Below, piece after piece: positions 1 to 5,551 of a stretch of DNA of 5,707 nt. Source of the stretch: an uncultured bacterium (lineage in GTDB: Bacteria > Bacteroidota > Bacteroidia > Bacteroidales > JACABE01); assembly GCA_903911455.1 (NCBI GenBank), contig CAIWDQ010000108.1, forward strand, positions 1 through 5,707, in the 5' to 3' direction. Position 1 is the stretch's first letter. Every line of letters starts with the position of its first letter. The position numbers and the translations under genes were made by a program. The notes under the pieces were generated by a model. That model had not been told where the DNA came from, ran no database searches, and saw nothing but the letters and a program-made list of their open reading frames with translations.

Positions 1-154
1 GGTATATGAAAGTAATGTTTATCCTAACAACTGGGATGGAAAGCACAACGGTGCTAATGTAGCTGACGGCACCTATTATTATGTTGCGAAAGCTACTAAT
101 AAGAATGATGGAAGAGTTCTAAATTATCATGGAAGCTTAACGATACTACGATAG
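1..154 (+). CDS. 3' end of a secreted protein with a gliding-motility type C-terminal (type IX secretion sorting) domain
   Basis: Only the last 50 codons are present, read from base 2 to the TAG at 152-154; the start lies outside the window. The visible residues include YPNNWDGKHNGANVADGTYY, then a basic stretch, and end in HGSLTILR. This fits the end of the CHU_C / type B C-terminal sorting domain of Bacteroidota (gliding motility-associated C-terminal domain), whose usual pattern is a W-D-G, a later DGTYYY and a final G-x-(I/L)-T-(I/L)-x-R. In that family the domain directs a signal-peptide-bearing protein through the type IX secretion system to the surface or medium. The functional N-terminal part is not visible, so the role of the protein (adhesin, enzyme or other) cannot be given. 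It is convergent with pheT. Confidence 0.85.
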   Translation, partial: VYESNVYPNNWDGKHNGANVADGTYYYVAKATNKNDGRVLNYHGSLTILR

Positions 155-206
155 AGAGACTAGTAGAAAGCGAGACTATGTCTGTCTCTTAGACCCTAAG
201 TCTCTC
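154..206. terminator. possible terminator hairpin between convergent genes
   Basis: GAGAGACT at 154-161 is perfectly complementary to AGTCTCTC at 199-206. Inside, GAGAC (172-176) can pair with GTCTC (184-188), and CTTA (188-191) with TAAG (197-200), so several alternative foldings exist. The stretch begins at the stop codon of the plus-strand gene and ends about 30 bases past the pheT stop, which is where a shared terminator of convergent genes would lie. Downstream on the plus strand it is only pyrimidine-rich (CTTCTTCTTC), and no true T-run follows on either strand, so the call is weak. Confidence 0.35.
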
Positions 207-238
207 CTTCTTCTTCACAGTATCCGTAATATAGAAAG

Positions 239-2707
239 TTATCTTAAGGTAGCACCTAATTTCTCAGTATAAGTCTTAATTAGGCGAGACATTATGCTAT
301 CAATTTGCTTTTCGTTTAACGTCTTATCAGTGTCTTGAATAATAAAACTAACTGCATAGGATTTCTTTCCTGCTTCCAGTTTATCGCCTTCATAAATATC
401 AAACAAATTTACTTTCTTTAAAAGGTTTTTCTCAACCTGATAAGCAAGTTTTACTATTTCACCAAATTCTACTTCTTTATTTACAAGCAAAGCTAAGTCA
501 CGGCGAACCTCTGGGAACTTAGGTATCTCGGTGAACTCAATTTCTTTTGCGGAAAGCATTTTTATAATATTATTCCAGTTAAAATCTGCATAGAATACAG
601 ATTGCTTAATGTCAAATCCTGCTAGTGTTTTAGAGTTTAACTTACCAAAGCTAACGATAGTTTTATTATTGTTGGCAACTAAGTCAAGGCCTTCACTAAA
701 ATATTGATAAGTTGTCTTATTTACTGCAAGTTTTGTAACATCTATCCTAAGTCTTTTGAGAATATTATATACATATCCTTTTAAATAAAAGAAATCAACA
801 TTCTCCTGAGCATTACTCCACGATTCTACTTGTTTTTTCCCGCTAAGGAAGATAGAAAGATGTTTTTCTTCAGAGTATTTTTTAGTAACATTGGCTTCGG
901 GAGCATGGTCTTTATTAAATACATAGGTGTTTCCAAACTCATATACCTTAATATCCGTAATCTTACGGTTGATATTATAATTAAGTGTCTCCAATCCACC
1001 AAATAGCAACGTCTGTCGCATAACATCCAGCTCCTTACTTAAAGGATTTAGGATTTTTACATTACTTTCTGCATTATAATCATTCACTTTATTAAGATAA
1101 TCCGAACTCGTTAAAGAGTTATTCATAATCTCAGTGAAACCATTGTCGGTTAGATAATCCGAAACAAGATTTTGTATCTTTTCTTTATCAGGTTTAGCAA
1201 TAAATGCAAGGCTGGAATGAAGCTCATTCCCAATTTCAACATTATTATAACCATATATTCTTAAGATTTCTTCAATCACATCCACCTCACGGGTAACATC
1301 TACTTTATTGGTTGGTATTAATAGACTTAAGCCTGTTTCTGATTCAGATTTAATCTCAATTTCTAAAGATAAAAGTATATTTTTAATGGTAGCTCTTTCA
1401 ATTACTTTACCAATAAGCCTGTCAACATTAGTATAAGTGATGTCTACGCTTTTCTTCTCAATAACAGTAGGATACACATCAATAATATCTGAAGAAATTG
1501 TGCCTCCTGCTACTTCTTTTATAAGCATAGCTACACGTTTGAGCGCATAAACTGTAATGTTTGGATCAGCACCTCTCTCGTAGCGGAATGATGCATCAGT
1601 CTTTAATCCATGTAGTTTAGAAGTTTTTCTGATTGTTGTAGGATCAAAGTATGCACTTTCAATAAATAAATTCTTTGTATTAGAGGTAACGCCCGATTTA
1701 GCTCCCCCAAATACGCCTGCTATGCACATCCCTTCGTCTACATTGCAAATCATCAGATCTTCATCAGAAAGCTCTCGTTCTACTTCGTCAAGAGTCACGA
1801 ACTTAATGCCTTTAGCCAGTTTTCTTACAATTACTCTGTTGCCTTTAATCATATCAGCATCAAAAGCATGCAAAGGATGTCCGGTTTCAAAAAGAACATA
1901 ATTGGTAATATCCACTATATTATTAATAGAGCGTAGACCTATGGCATTTAGCTTATTCTTAAGCCAATCCGGCGAATCTTTAACTTCAACACCCGTAATA
2001 GTAAGGCCTGAATATCGCGGACACGCAACAGTGTCTTCAACAATAATATCAATTGGTAAATTATTATTATCCTTCTTAAAATCTTCAACTGAAGGATATT
2101 GAATAGCAATATTAGTTGTACTACCTTTAAGATTATTCATCACAGCAGCCAAATCTCTTGCCACACCAATATGCGAAGTTGCATCAGAACGATTAGGAGT
2201 TAACCCAATTTCAAACACATAGTCATCTTCAATCTTAAAATAGTCTCTTGCCTTGGCACCTATCTGTGCACCAGCATCTAAAACCATGATACCAGCATGC
2301 GATGTTCCCAGTCCTAACTCATCTTCGGCGCATATCATACCTTCGGAAAGCTCACCTCTAATCTTAGATTTCTTAATCGTAAACGACTCGTCACCACTAT
2401 AAATAACAGTGCCGATAGTAGCCACCAATACCTTTTGACCTGCAGCTACATTTGGTGCACCACATACGATATGCAATAATTCTTCGGCAGCAACGTCAAC
2501 AGTTGTTATGCTTAACTTGTCAGCATCAGGATGTTTGGCGCAAGTTTTCACTTCACCTACCACAACTCCCTCTAATCCGCCTTTTATTGATTCAATTTTT
2601 TCCAGACTTTCCACTTCCAACCCACAATCAGTAAGTAATTCCGCAGCTCTTTCGGGCGCAATGTCAACGGGCAGATATGTTTTTAACCACTTGTAAGATA
2701 TTTTCAT
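239..2707 (-). CDS. pheT: phenylalanine--tRNA ligase beta subunit (PheT)
   Basis: Cytoplasmic enzyme subunit that, with PheS as an alpha2-beta2 tetramer, charges tRNA-Phe with phenylalanine. The 822-residue length is normal for the long bacterial form. Visible domains, in order: an EMAP-like tRNA-binding OB fold (about 42-153, with HPDADKL at 59-65 and CAEDELGLG at 126-134); the B3/B4 editing region (about 168-395, with GLTPNRSDA at 168-176, VDITNYVLFETGHPLHAFD at 265-283 and SFRYERGAD at 373-381); the B5 domain (about 416-489, ending in DVTREVDVIEEILRIYGYNN); a catalytic-like core; and a C-terminal FDX-ACB anticodon-binding domain (731-822, starting FPEVRRDLALLV). The ATG at 2707 begins the canonical MKISYKWLKTYL and lies about 18 bases from the inferred transcription start. 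pheS is not adjacent, which is common outside the pheST operon lineages. No frameshift or missing domain is seen. Confidence 0.98.
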   Translation of the reverse strand: MKISYKWLKTYLPVDIAPERAAELLTDCGLEVESLEKIESIKGGLEGVVVGEVKTCAKHPDADKLSITTVDVAAEELLHIVCGAPNVAAGQKVLVATIGTVIYSGDESFTIKKSKIRGELSEGMICAEDELGLGTSHAGIMVLDAGAQIGAKARDYFKIEDDYVFEIGLTPNRSDATSHIGVARDLAAVMNNLKGSTTNIAIQYPSVEDFKKDNNNLPIDIIVEDTVACPRYSGLTITGVEVKDSPDWLKNKLNAIGLRSINNIVDITNYVLFETGHPLHAFDADMIKGNRVIVRKLAKGIKFVTLDEVERELSDEDLMICNVDEGMCIAGVFGGAKSGVTSNTKNLFIESAYFDPTTIRKTSKLHGLKTDASFRYERGADPNITVYALKRVAMLIKEVAGGTISSDIIDVYPTVIEKKSVDITYTNVDRLIGKVIERATIKNILLSLEIEIKSESETGLSLLIPTNKVDVTREVDVIEEILRIYGYNNVEIGNELHSSLAFIAKPDKEKIQNLVSDYLTDNGFTEIMNNSLTSSDYLNKVNDYNAESNVKILNPLSKELDVMRQTLLFGGLETLNYNINRKITDIKVYEFGNTYVFNKDHAPEANVTKKYSEEKHLSIFLSGKKQVESWSNAQENVDFFYLKGYVYNILKRLRIDVTKLAVNKTTYQYFSEGLDLVANNNKTIVSFGKLNSKTLAGFDIKQSVFYADFNWNNIIKMLSAKEIEFTEIPKFPEVRRDLALLVNKEVEFGEIVKLAYQVEKNLLKKVNLFDIYEGDKLEAGKKSYAVSFIIQDTDKTLNEKQIDSIMSRLIKTYTEKLGATLR

Positions 2708-2729
2708 CTAAACTTATTATTTAAAAAGG

Positions 2730-2737
2730 CAAAATTA
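2730..2737 (-). promoter_or_regulatory. putative pheT promoter, Bacteroidota -7 element
   Basis: On the minus strand this reads TAATTTTG, an exact match to the TAnnTTTG -7 element of the Bacteroidota primary sigma factor. It ends 22 bases before the pheT ATG, giving a leader of roughly 18 bases. A clear TTTG -33 element is not seen; only a weak TGTT lies 17 bases further upstream (2755-2758). The leader is A/T-rich with no Shine-Dalgarno sequence, as is usual for the phylum. No T-box or attenuator structure is visible. Confidence 0.6.
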
Positions 2738-2822
2738 CACATTTTTACTCTAATAACAGCTTTATTGCTCCATATTATTTTATGTATATTTATTATTATG
2801 TTTTTATTTATGATGAGTATTT

Positions 2823-2868
2823 TTTTTATTATGTTGAGAATTATTTTTATTATGTTGAGAATTATTTT
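2823..2868. repeat. perfect 21-bp tandem repeat, 2.2 copies
   Basis: The sequence is identical to itself shifted by 21 bases across 2823-2868; the core is ATTATGTTGAGAATTATTTT. A diverged earlier copy (TTATGATGAGTATTTT) begins at 2808. The repeat lies in the T-rich stretch upstream of the pheT promoter. On the minus strand it could be read as a heptapeptide, NNSQHNK, but no start codon or credible open frame supports translation. The T-runs recur every two helical turns, so the segment may be intrinsically curved. Confidence 0.8.
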
Positions 2869-2917
2869 AGTTTTTTTTATTGTTATTTTTAAAGTGTGAT
2901 TTCTGAAACCATTGGTT

Positions 2918-3088
2918 TCATTGAGAAAAGTAGCTTTTTGTAAAACCGGGGCACTTCTTCATAAAAGTGGCCGACTTCTTCATAAAACCAGGTGACTTCT
3001 TCAAAGAAGTGGATATATTCTTCATAAAAGCAATAGTTTTCTTCACACTATTACCTGTATAGTTCAAACTATTACCTTGAAAGCTCAT
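2918..3088 (-). CDS. hypothetical 56-residue lysine-rich heptad-repeat peptide
   Basis: The frame opens with ATG at 3088 (begins MSFQGNSLNYTG) and ends with TGA at 2918-2920. An in-frame TAA lies a few codons upstream of the ATG. The 56 residues split exactly into eight heptads from the first Met: MSFQGNS, LNYTGNS, VKKTIAF, MKNISTS, LKKSPGF, MKKSATF, MKKCPGF, TKSYFSQ. The consensus is (M/L/V)-K-K-S-x-x-F. There are ten Lys, no Arg, no Asp and no Glu, so the product would carry a charge near +10. There is one Cys (46), no signal peptide and no membrane segment. I recognise no family. No strong TAnnTTTG promoter precedes it, and the opposite strand is also open over the core repeats, so this may be a non-coding tandem repeat that happens to keep frame because its period is a multiple of three. 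Confidence 0.35.
   Translation of the reverse strand: MSFQGNSLNYTGNSVKKTIAFMKNISTSLKKSPGFMKKSATFMKKCPGFTKSYFSQ
2921..3088. repeat. imperfect 21-bp-period tandem array, about 7-8 units
   Basis: A CTTCATAAAA-type core recurs at 2936 (TTTTGTAAAA), 2957, 2978, 2999 (CTTCAAAGAA), 3020, 3041 (CTTCACACTA), 3062 (GTTCAAACTA) and 3083 (GCTCATAGAA), always exactly 21 bases apart. Units 2936-2998 are the best preserved, each ending in a purine/C-rich part followed by ACTT; units at 3041 and 3062 share a different end (ACTATTACCT), so the array has two sub-types. The constant spacing with base changes but no indels suggests either selection on the reading frame or an old duplication array decaying by substitution. 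Confidence 0.75.
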
Positions 3089-3211
3089 AGAATAGAAGGA
3101 GTATTATATAGAACACAATAAAGAGTTTGAAGAATATCTGGGAAAGTATTAGCTCTTATATTAAAAGTGTGTACTGTACTTTTGTTTGTTTATTTTATGA
3201 ATTCTATTTAT

Positions 3212-3251
3212 AAAAAAAAGACCTAACAGGTTTTAAAAACCTGTTAGGTCT
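3212..3251 (-). terminator. intrinsic terminator of the sulfur operon
   Basis: Two 16-base arms are exactly complementary: AGACCTAACAGGTTTT (3219-3234) and AAAACCTGTTAGGTCT (3236-3251), with base 3235 between them; in practice about 14 pairs close a small A/T loop. On the minus strand the hairpin is followed directly by eight T (complement of 3212-3219), the classic layout of a Rho-independent terminator. It begins 51 bases past the stop codon of the DsrE2-family gene, so it most likely ends the three-gene operon. On the plus strand no T-run follows, so it is directional. It also separates the operon from the heptad-repeat ORF. Confidence 0.9.
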
Positions 3252-3264
3252 AATAATATTCTTA

Positions 3265-3304
3265 CCTAAAAGTCTAATAGCCTAAACTCCTAAAAGCCTC
3301 TCTT
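3265..3304. repeat. 8-bp-period tandem repeat at the operon end
   Basis: Reading in steps of eight from 3265 gives CCTAAAAG, TCTAATAG, CCTAAACT, CCTAAAAG and CCTCTCTT. The first and fourth units are identical and the others differ by two or three bases. The array fills the gap between the DsrE2-family stop codon (which it touches at 3303-3304) and the terminator hairpin. On the minus strand it would lie in the 3' untranslated part of the operon transcript. No function can be read from it. Confidence 0.6.
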
Positions 3305-3803
3305 AGGTAAAAATTATCTGAGTTCCCTGTCCTCCACACAAGCCGTAGAAGTCACCTATAGTGATTATATCCTTTACGTTCTCGTTGAAGTCTTCTTTTT
3401 TCAATTTAAACATTTCAACAGCAAGTTTACAAGCGTAAATTTCGCCACCACCAGCGGTTATCATGTCCAAAAACTCATCAACATCAGGCATATCCAATGC
3501 TGCCATCTGACTTTTCATCATTTTAGAAACGCCTGCTTCCACTCCCGGAATCATTCCTAAGATTGTTGGGAAAGCTAAGCCGCCTGGCATACGCATTGCA
3601 GGGTTTCCTACGGTAGCGGTATGCAATTTCTTCATCTGTTTAGTGGTAATAGCATCCAAACCGAAGAATGTAAAGAAGACTTTGGTTTCTATTCCTTCCA
3701 TCACCGCACCATTAGCCATAACTAAGGTTGCATATACGTCTTCAATTGAGCCTTTAGCGCAAATGATACAGACTTTTTTTAATGGATATTGTTCTTTTTC
3801 CAT
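3303..3803 (-). CDS. DsrE2-family (DsrE/DsrF/DrsH-like) sulfur-transfer protein
   Basis: 166 residues, with the fold signature of the DsrE2 branch of the DsrE/F/H-like superfamily. The N-terminal strand VCIICAKGSIEDVYATLVMA (11-30) leads into the nucleotide-binding-like loop, followed by VFFTFFGLDAI (42-52) and a Met/Gly-rich middle. GGGEIYACKLAVEMF (118-132) contains the cysteine expected to carry persulfide (Cys125). The protein ends YGLCGGQGTQIIFT. Known family members bind sulfane sulfur on this conserved cysteine and exchange it with TusA, rhodanese or DsrC-type partners in the cytoplasm. Here further cysteines sit at 12, 15 (a CxxC) and 156. No transmembrane helix or signal peptide is evident. 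It is the last gene of the operon, 36 bases after the TusE/DsrC-like gene, so transfer between the two products is likely but inferred. Confidence 0.88.
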   Translation of the reverse strand: MEKEQYPLKKVCIICAKGSIEDVYATLVMANGAVMEGIETKVFFTFFGLDAITTKQMKKLHTATVGNPAMRMPGGLAFPTILGMIPGVEAGVSKMMKSQMAALDMPDVDEFLDMITAGGGEIYACKLAVEMFKLKKEDFNENVKDIITIGDFYGLCGGQGTQIIFT

Positions 3804-3839
3804 GTTTATTTCTTTTTTATTTAATGATTGAAATAAGTA

Positions 3840-4151
3840 TTAAATACAACTTGCAGGTTTAGGGATGCCTGCTATCTTAGCTGCCTTCTTCATAGGTGCT
3901 CCCGGGAATAATCCGTAGAATCCTTTGATATCTACGATGCCTGATTTACCAACGCCTCTAATTGTTAGAGCCTCGCCTGTTGCGAATCTGGTTCTTAAGA
4001 AATCTAATAGTAAAAAATGCTGATCAGTTAGCTCAAGGCCTTCTTCTTTTGCAATTTCTACTGCCATTTCTTTGGTCCATTTTGAAGGATCTAAGAAATA
4101 ACCTTCTTCATTTACTTCAACTGTAACGCCTGCTAATGTTTTTGTTGCCAT
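3840..4151 (-). CDS. TusE/DsrC/DsvC-family sulfur carrier, single-cysteine form
   Basis: 103 residues, typical length. It has the usual N-terminal ..DEEGYFLDPSKWT-like pattern (EEGYFLDPSKWTKEMAVEIA, 15-34), EGLELTDQHFLLLDFLR (37-53), and the flexible C-terminal arm MKKAAKIAGIPKPASCI (87-103). In this family the penultimate Cys (CysA, here Cys102) on the mobile arm carries persulfide. DsrC proper has a second cysteine (CysB) eleven residues earlier, which forms the trisulfide with CysA during sulfite reduction; here that position is Ala91. The DNA confirms it (GCA GCT, no Cys codon). By cysteine pattern it is therefore closer to TusE, which acts in tRNA 2-thiouridine synthesis, but no tusBCD or mnmA is adjacent. 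Its operon with a sulfide oxidoreductase and DsrE2 suggests a role in sulfide or sulfane-sulfur handling. It lies 51 bases from the upstream gene. Confidence 0.92.
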   Translation of the reverse strand: MATKTLAGVTVEVNEEGYFLDPSKWTKEMAVEIAKEEGLELTDQHFLLLDFLRTRFATGEALTIRGVGKSGIVDIKGFYGLFPGAPMKKAAKIAGIPKPASCI

Positions 4152-4202
4152 ATTTGTATAATTTTTATTTGTTTGTTAATTATTTTTTGTATGATTTTTG
4201 TA

Positions 4203-5432
4203 TTAAAGTTTTTTTCCTGTCATTGTCATCTTCGAACTTACAGGCAAATGTCTTCCTTTTAATAAAATATTCCAGTATATCCACTTAAAAAACAGCTTTC
4301 CCCAGTGATTTATCCTTGATTCTTTTAATAAAGCGAAAGGACCAATAACAGACATTGGGAAAACTCCTGTTAAAGGTTCGGTATCATAATTAAAATCAAT
4401 CAAAGCTCCCTTACCATAACCCGTTTCGATATAGCAATTAGCATGACCATCAAACCTTTCGGTGAAAGGTTTGTTCTCCATAGCGCATTTAAAGTTCTCT
4501 GTAAGTACATCTGCTGCAAAATGTGCCACTGAACCTGCCTTTGAAGCAGGAATGTTGGTAGCATCTCCAATTACAAAGATGTTGTTGAACTTAGTTGACT
4601 GCAATGTAAACTTATCAGTAAGAGCGAAATCCATATCATCACCCAAACCACTTCTACCTATCATAGCATCACCTTTATGCACAGGGATAGTTATCAGACA
4701 ATCAAAAGCTATCTCTTTTTCATCGTAAGATATAATCTTTTTAGTGGTGTTATCTACTCTCTCAATATAAAAATCAGGAATAATCTTAATGTTCTTCTTA
4801 ACAAGTAAATCACTTAACATTGCTGAAGCCTTAGGTTTGGTAAAAGCTCCGCTCAAAGGAGTTACATAAGAAATATTAACCTTGTTTCTTATACCTTTTT
4901 TAGTGAAGAAAGCATCGGCTAACATGGCGAATTCCAAAGGTGCAACGGGACATTTGATTGGCATGTCTGCGATATTGATAACCAACTCGCCTCCTTGCCA
5001 GGTTTTGAAGAAATCAGCCAAAGCTAAACAGCCTTCTATGGTATAAAAGTCGAAAATATTCTTAAACCAAAGCTCATCTTTCATACCCGGAGTCTCCTCA
5101 GGATCAATTCTGGTTCCAGTTGCAATAATAAGGAAATCATATTTTAAAACAACACCATCTTTATGATAAACCTCATTGTTTTCACCGTACACTCTATCAA
5201 TTTCTGAATAGATTAACTTAACGTCATTAGGGATAAATTCACTTATTGTCTTAGTGATTTCCTTTTCGGTATACATTTCGAAAGGAATAAACAAAAATCC
5301 CGGTTGATAATAGTGGGTCTTAATCTGATCTACAATAGTTATCTCCAGTTCCTCTTTTTTATACGCCTTTCTTAGCTTGTTTGCCATGATAGTTCCAGCA
5401 GTTCCGGCACCAAGAATAACAAGTTTCTTCAT
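4203..5432 (-). CDS. sqr: sulfide:quinone oxidoreductase-like FAD flavoprotein
   Basis: 409 residues, first gene of the operon. An N-terminal Rossmann motif GAGTAG (8-13) binds FAD. It is followed by HYYQPGFLFIPF (40-51), typical of the SQR/flavocytochrome-c branch, an ATGTRIDP motif (104-111), and the second FAD contact FVIGDATNIPASKAGSVAHF (286-305). Cysteines at 161 (MPIKCPVAPLEFA) and 333 (GHANCYIETGYG) match the two central redox cysteines of SQR in position and context; these form the sulfur-bridged site that oxidises sulfide and passes electrons through FAD to quinone. The C-terminal 366-397 is rich in Phe, Trp, Leu and Ile, consistent with monotopic attachment to the cytoplasmic membrane. 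No signal peptide. The third cysteine of classical type I SQR is not clearly conserved (Cys135 is the nearest candidate), so the subtype is uncertain. The ATG at 5432 follows an A/T-rich leader about 23 bases from the inferred transcription start. Confidence 0.85.
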   Translation of the reverse strand: MKKLVILGAGTAGTIMANKLRKAYKKEELEITIVDQIKTHYYQPGFLFIPFEMYTEKEITKTISEFIPNDVKLIYSEIDRVYGENNEVYHKDGVVLKYDFLIIATGTRIDPEETPGMKDELWFKNIFDFYTIEGCLALADFFKTWQGGELVINIADMPIKCPVAPLEFAMLADAFFTKKGIRNKVNISYVTPLSGAFTKPKASAMLSDLLVKKNIKIIPDFYIERVDNTTKKIISYDEKEIAFDCLITIPVHKGDAMIGRSGLGDDMDFALTDKFTLQSTKFNNIFVIGDATNIPASKAGSVAHFAADVLTENFKCAMENKPFTERFDGHANCYIETGYGKGALIDFNYDTEPLTGVFPMSVIGPFALLKESRINHWGKLFFKWIYWNILLKGRHLPVSSKMTMTGKKL

Positions 5433-5459
5433 ATTTTTAATTTGTTAATTATTGAACAG

Positions 5460-5492
5460 CAAAAGTACTCCTTTATTTGCTCTCAACGCAAA
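5460..5492 (-). promoter_or_regulatory. putative promoter of the sulfur operon
   Basis: On the minus strand TACTTTTG (5460-5467) matches the Bacteroidota -7 element TAnnTTTG. A TTTG (5489-5492) lies 21 bases upstream, within the usual spacing for the -33 element; a TTG at 5484-5486 is an alternative with 16-base spacing. The element ends 27 bases before the ATG of the flavoprotein gene. An AGGAG between the two boxes is too far from the start codon to be a ribosome-binding site. No comparable promoter is seen in the 51- and 36-base gaps within the operon. Confidence 0.7.
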
Positions 5493-5501
5493 ATAAATGA
5501 T

Positions 5502-5515
5502 ATGATAAGTATCAT
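5502..5515. promoter_or_regulatory. Crp/Fnr-type palindrome upstream of the sulfur operon
   Basis: ATGATA (5502-5507) and TATCAT (5510-5515) form a perfect 14-bp palindrome with centre AG, containing TGAT-N4-ATCA, the half-site arrangement of Fnr/Crp-family regulators (Fnr itself: TTGAT-N4-ATCAA). An extra ATGATA half-site lies just beside it (5497-5502). It is 9 bases upstream of the putative -33 element, so its centre lies near -52 relative to the inferred transcription start, a location compatible with an activator. The DNA is A/T-rich, so a chance palindrome cannot be excluded. Confidence 0.45.
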
Positions 5516-5551
5516 GTTTGAAGAAATAGTTCTTAAAGAAATTATAAATTC

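Noticed and set aside
1902..2696. Several 60-66-codon plus-strand open frames inside pheT
   Set aside because: They are antisense to well-conserved PheT domains and have no promoter or homology signal.
2904..2920. Hairpin TGAAACC-ATT-GGTTTCA as a terminator of the small ORF
   Set aside because: The 7-bp stem is perfect, but no T-run follows on either strand and it overlaps the stop codon of the ORF; it may be chance.
2934..3059. Plus-strand open frame through the same array reading FFIKPGD-like heptads
   Set aside because: It has no ATG start and a stop immediately upstream; the minus-strand frame has both an ATG and full heptad phasing.
2921..3088. Array read as a CRISPR
   Set aside because: Units are contiguous 21-mers with no unique spacers, the repeat core is poorly conserved, and no cas gene is present.
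4462..4728. 88-codon plus-strand open frame inside the flavoprotein gene
   Set aside because: It is antisense to conserved FAD-binding and SQR motifs and shows no recognisable protein pattern.
4172..5453. Shared 13-mer TTTGTTAATTATT in front of both the TusE/DsrC-like and the flavoprotein genes (4172-4184 and 5441-5453)
   Set aside because: Distances to the start codons differ (20 and 8 bases) and the sequence is low-complexity A/T leader, so chance is a sufficient explanation.
5465..5474. AGGAG on the minus strand as a ribosome-binding site
   Set aside because: It is more than 30 bases upstream of the ATG and lies between the -7 and -33 elements, so it would not be transcribed.
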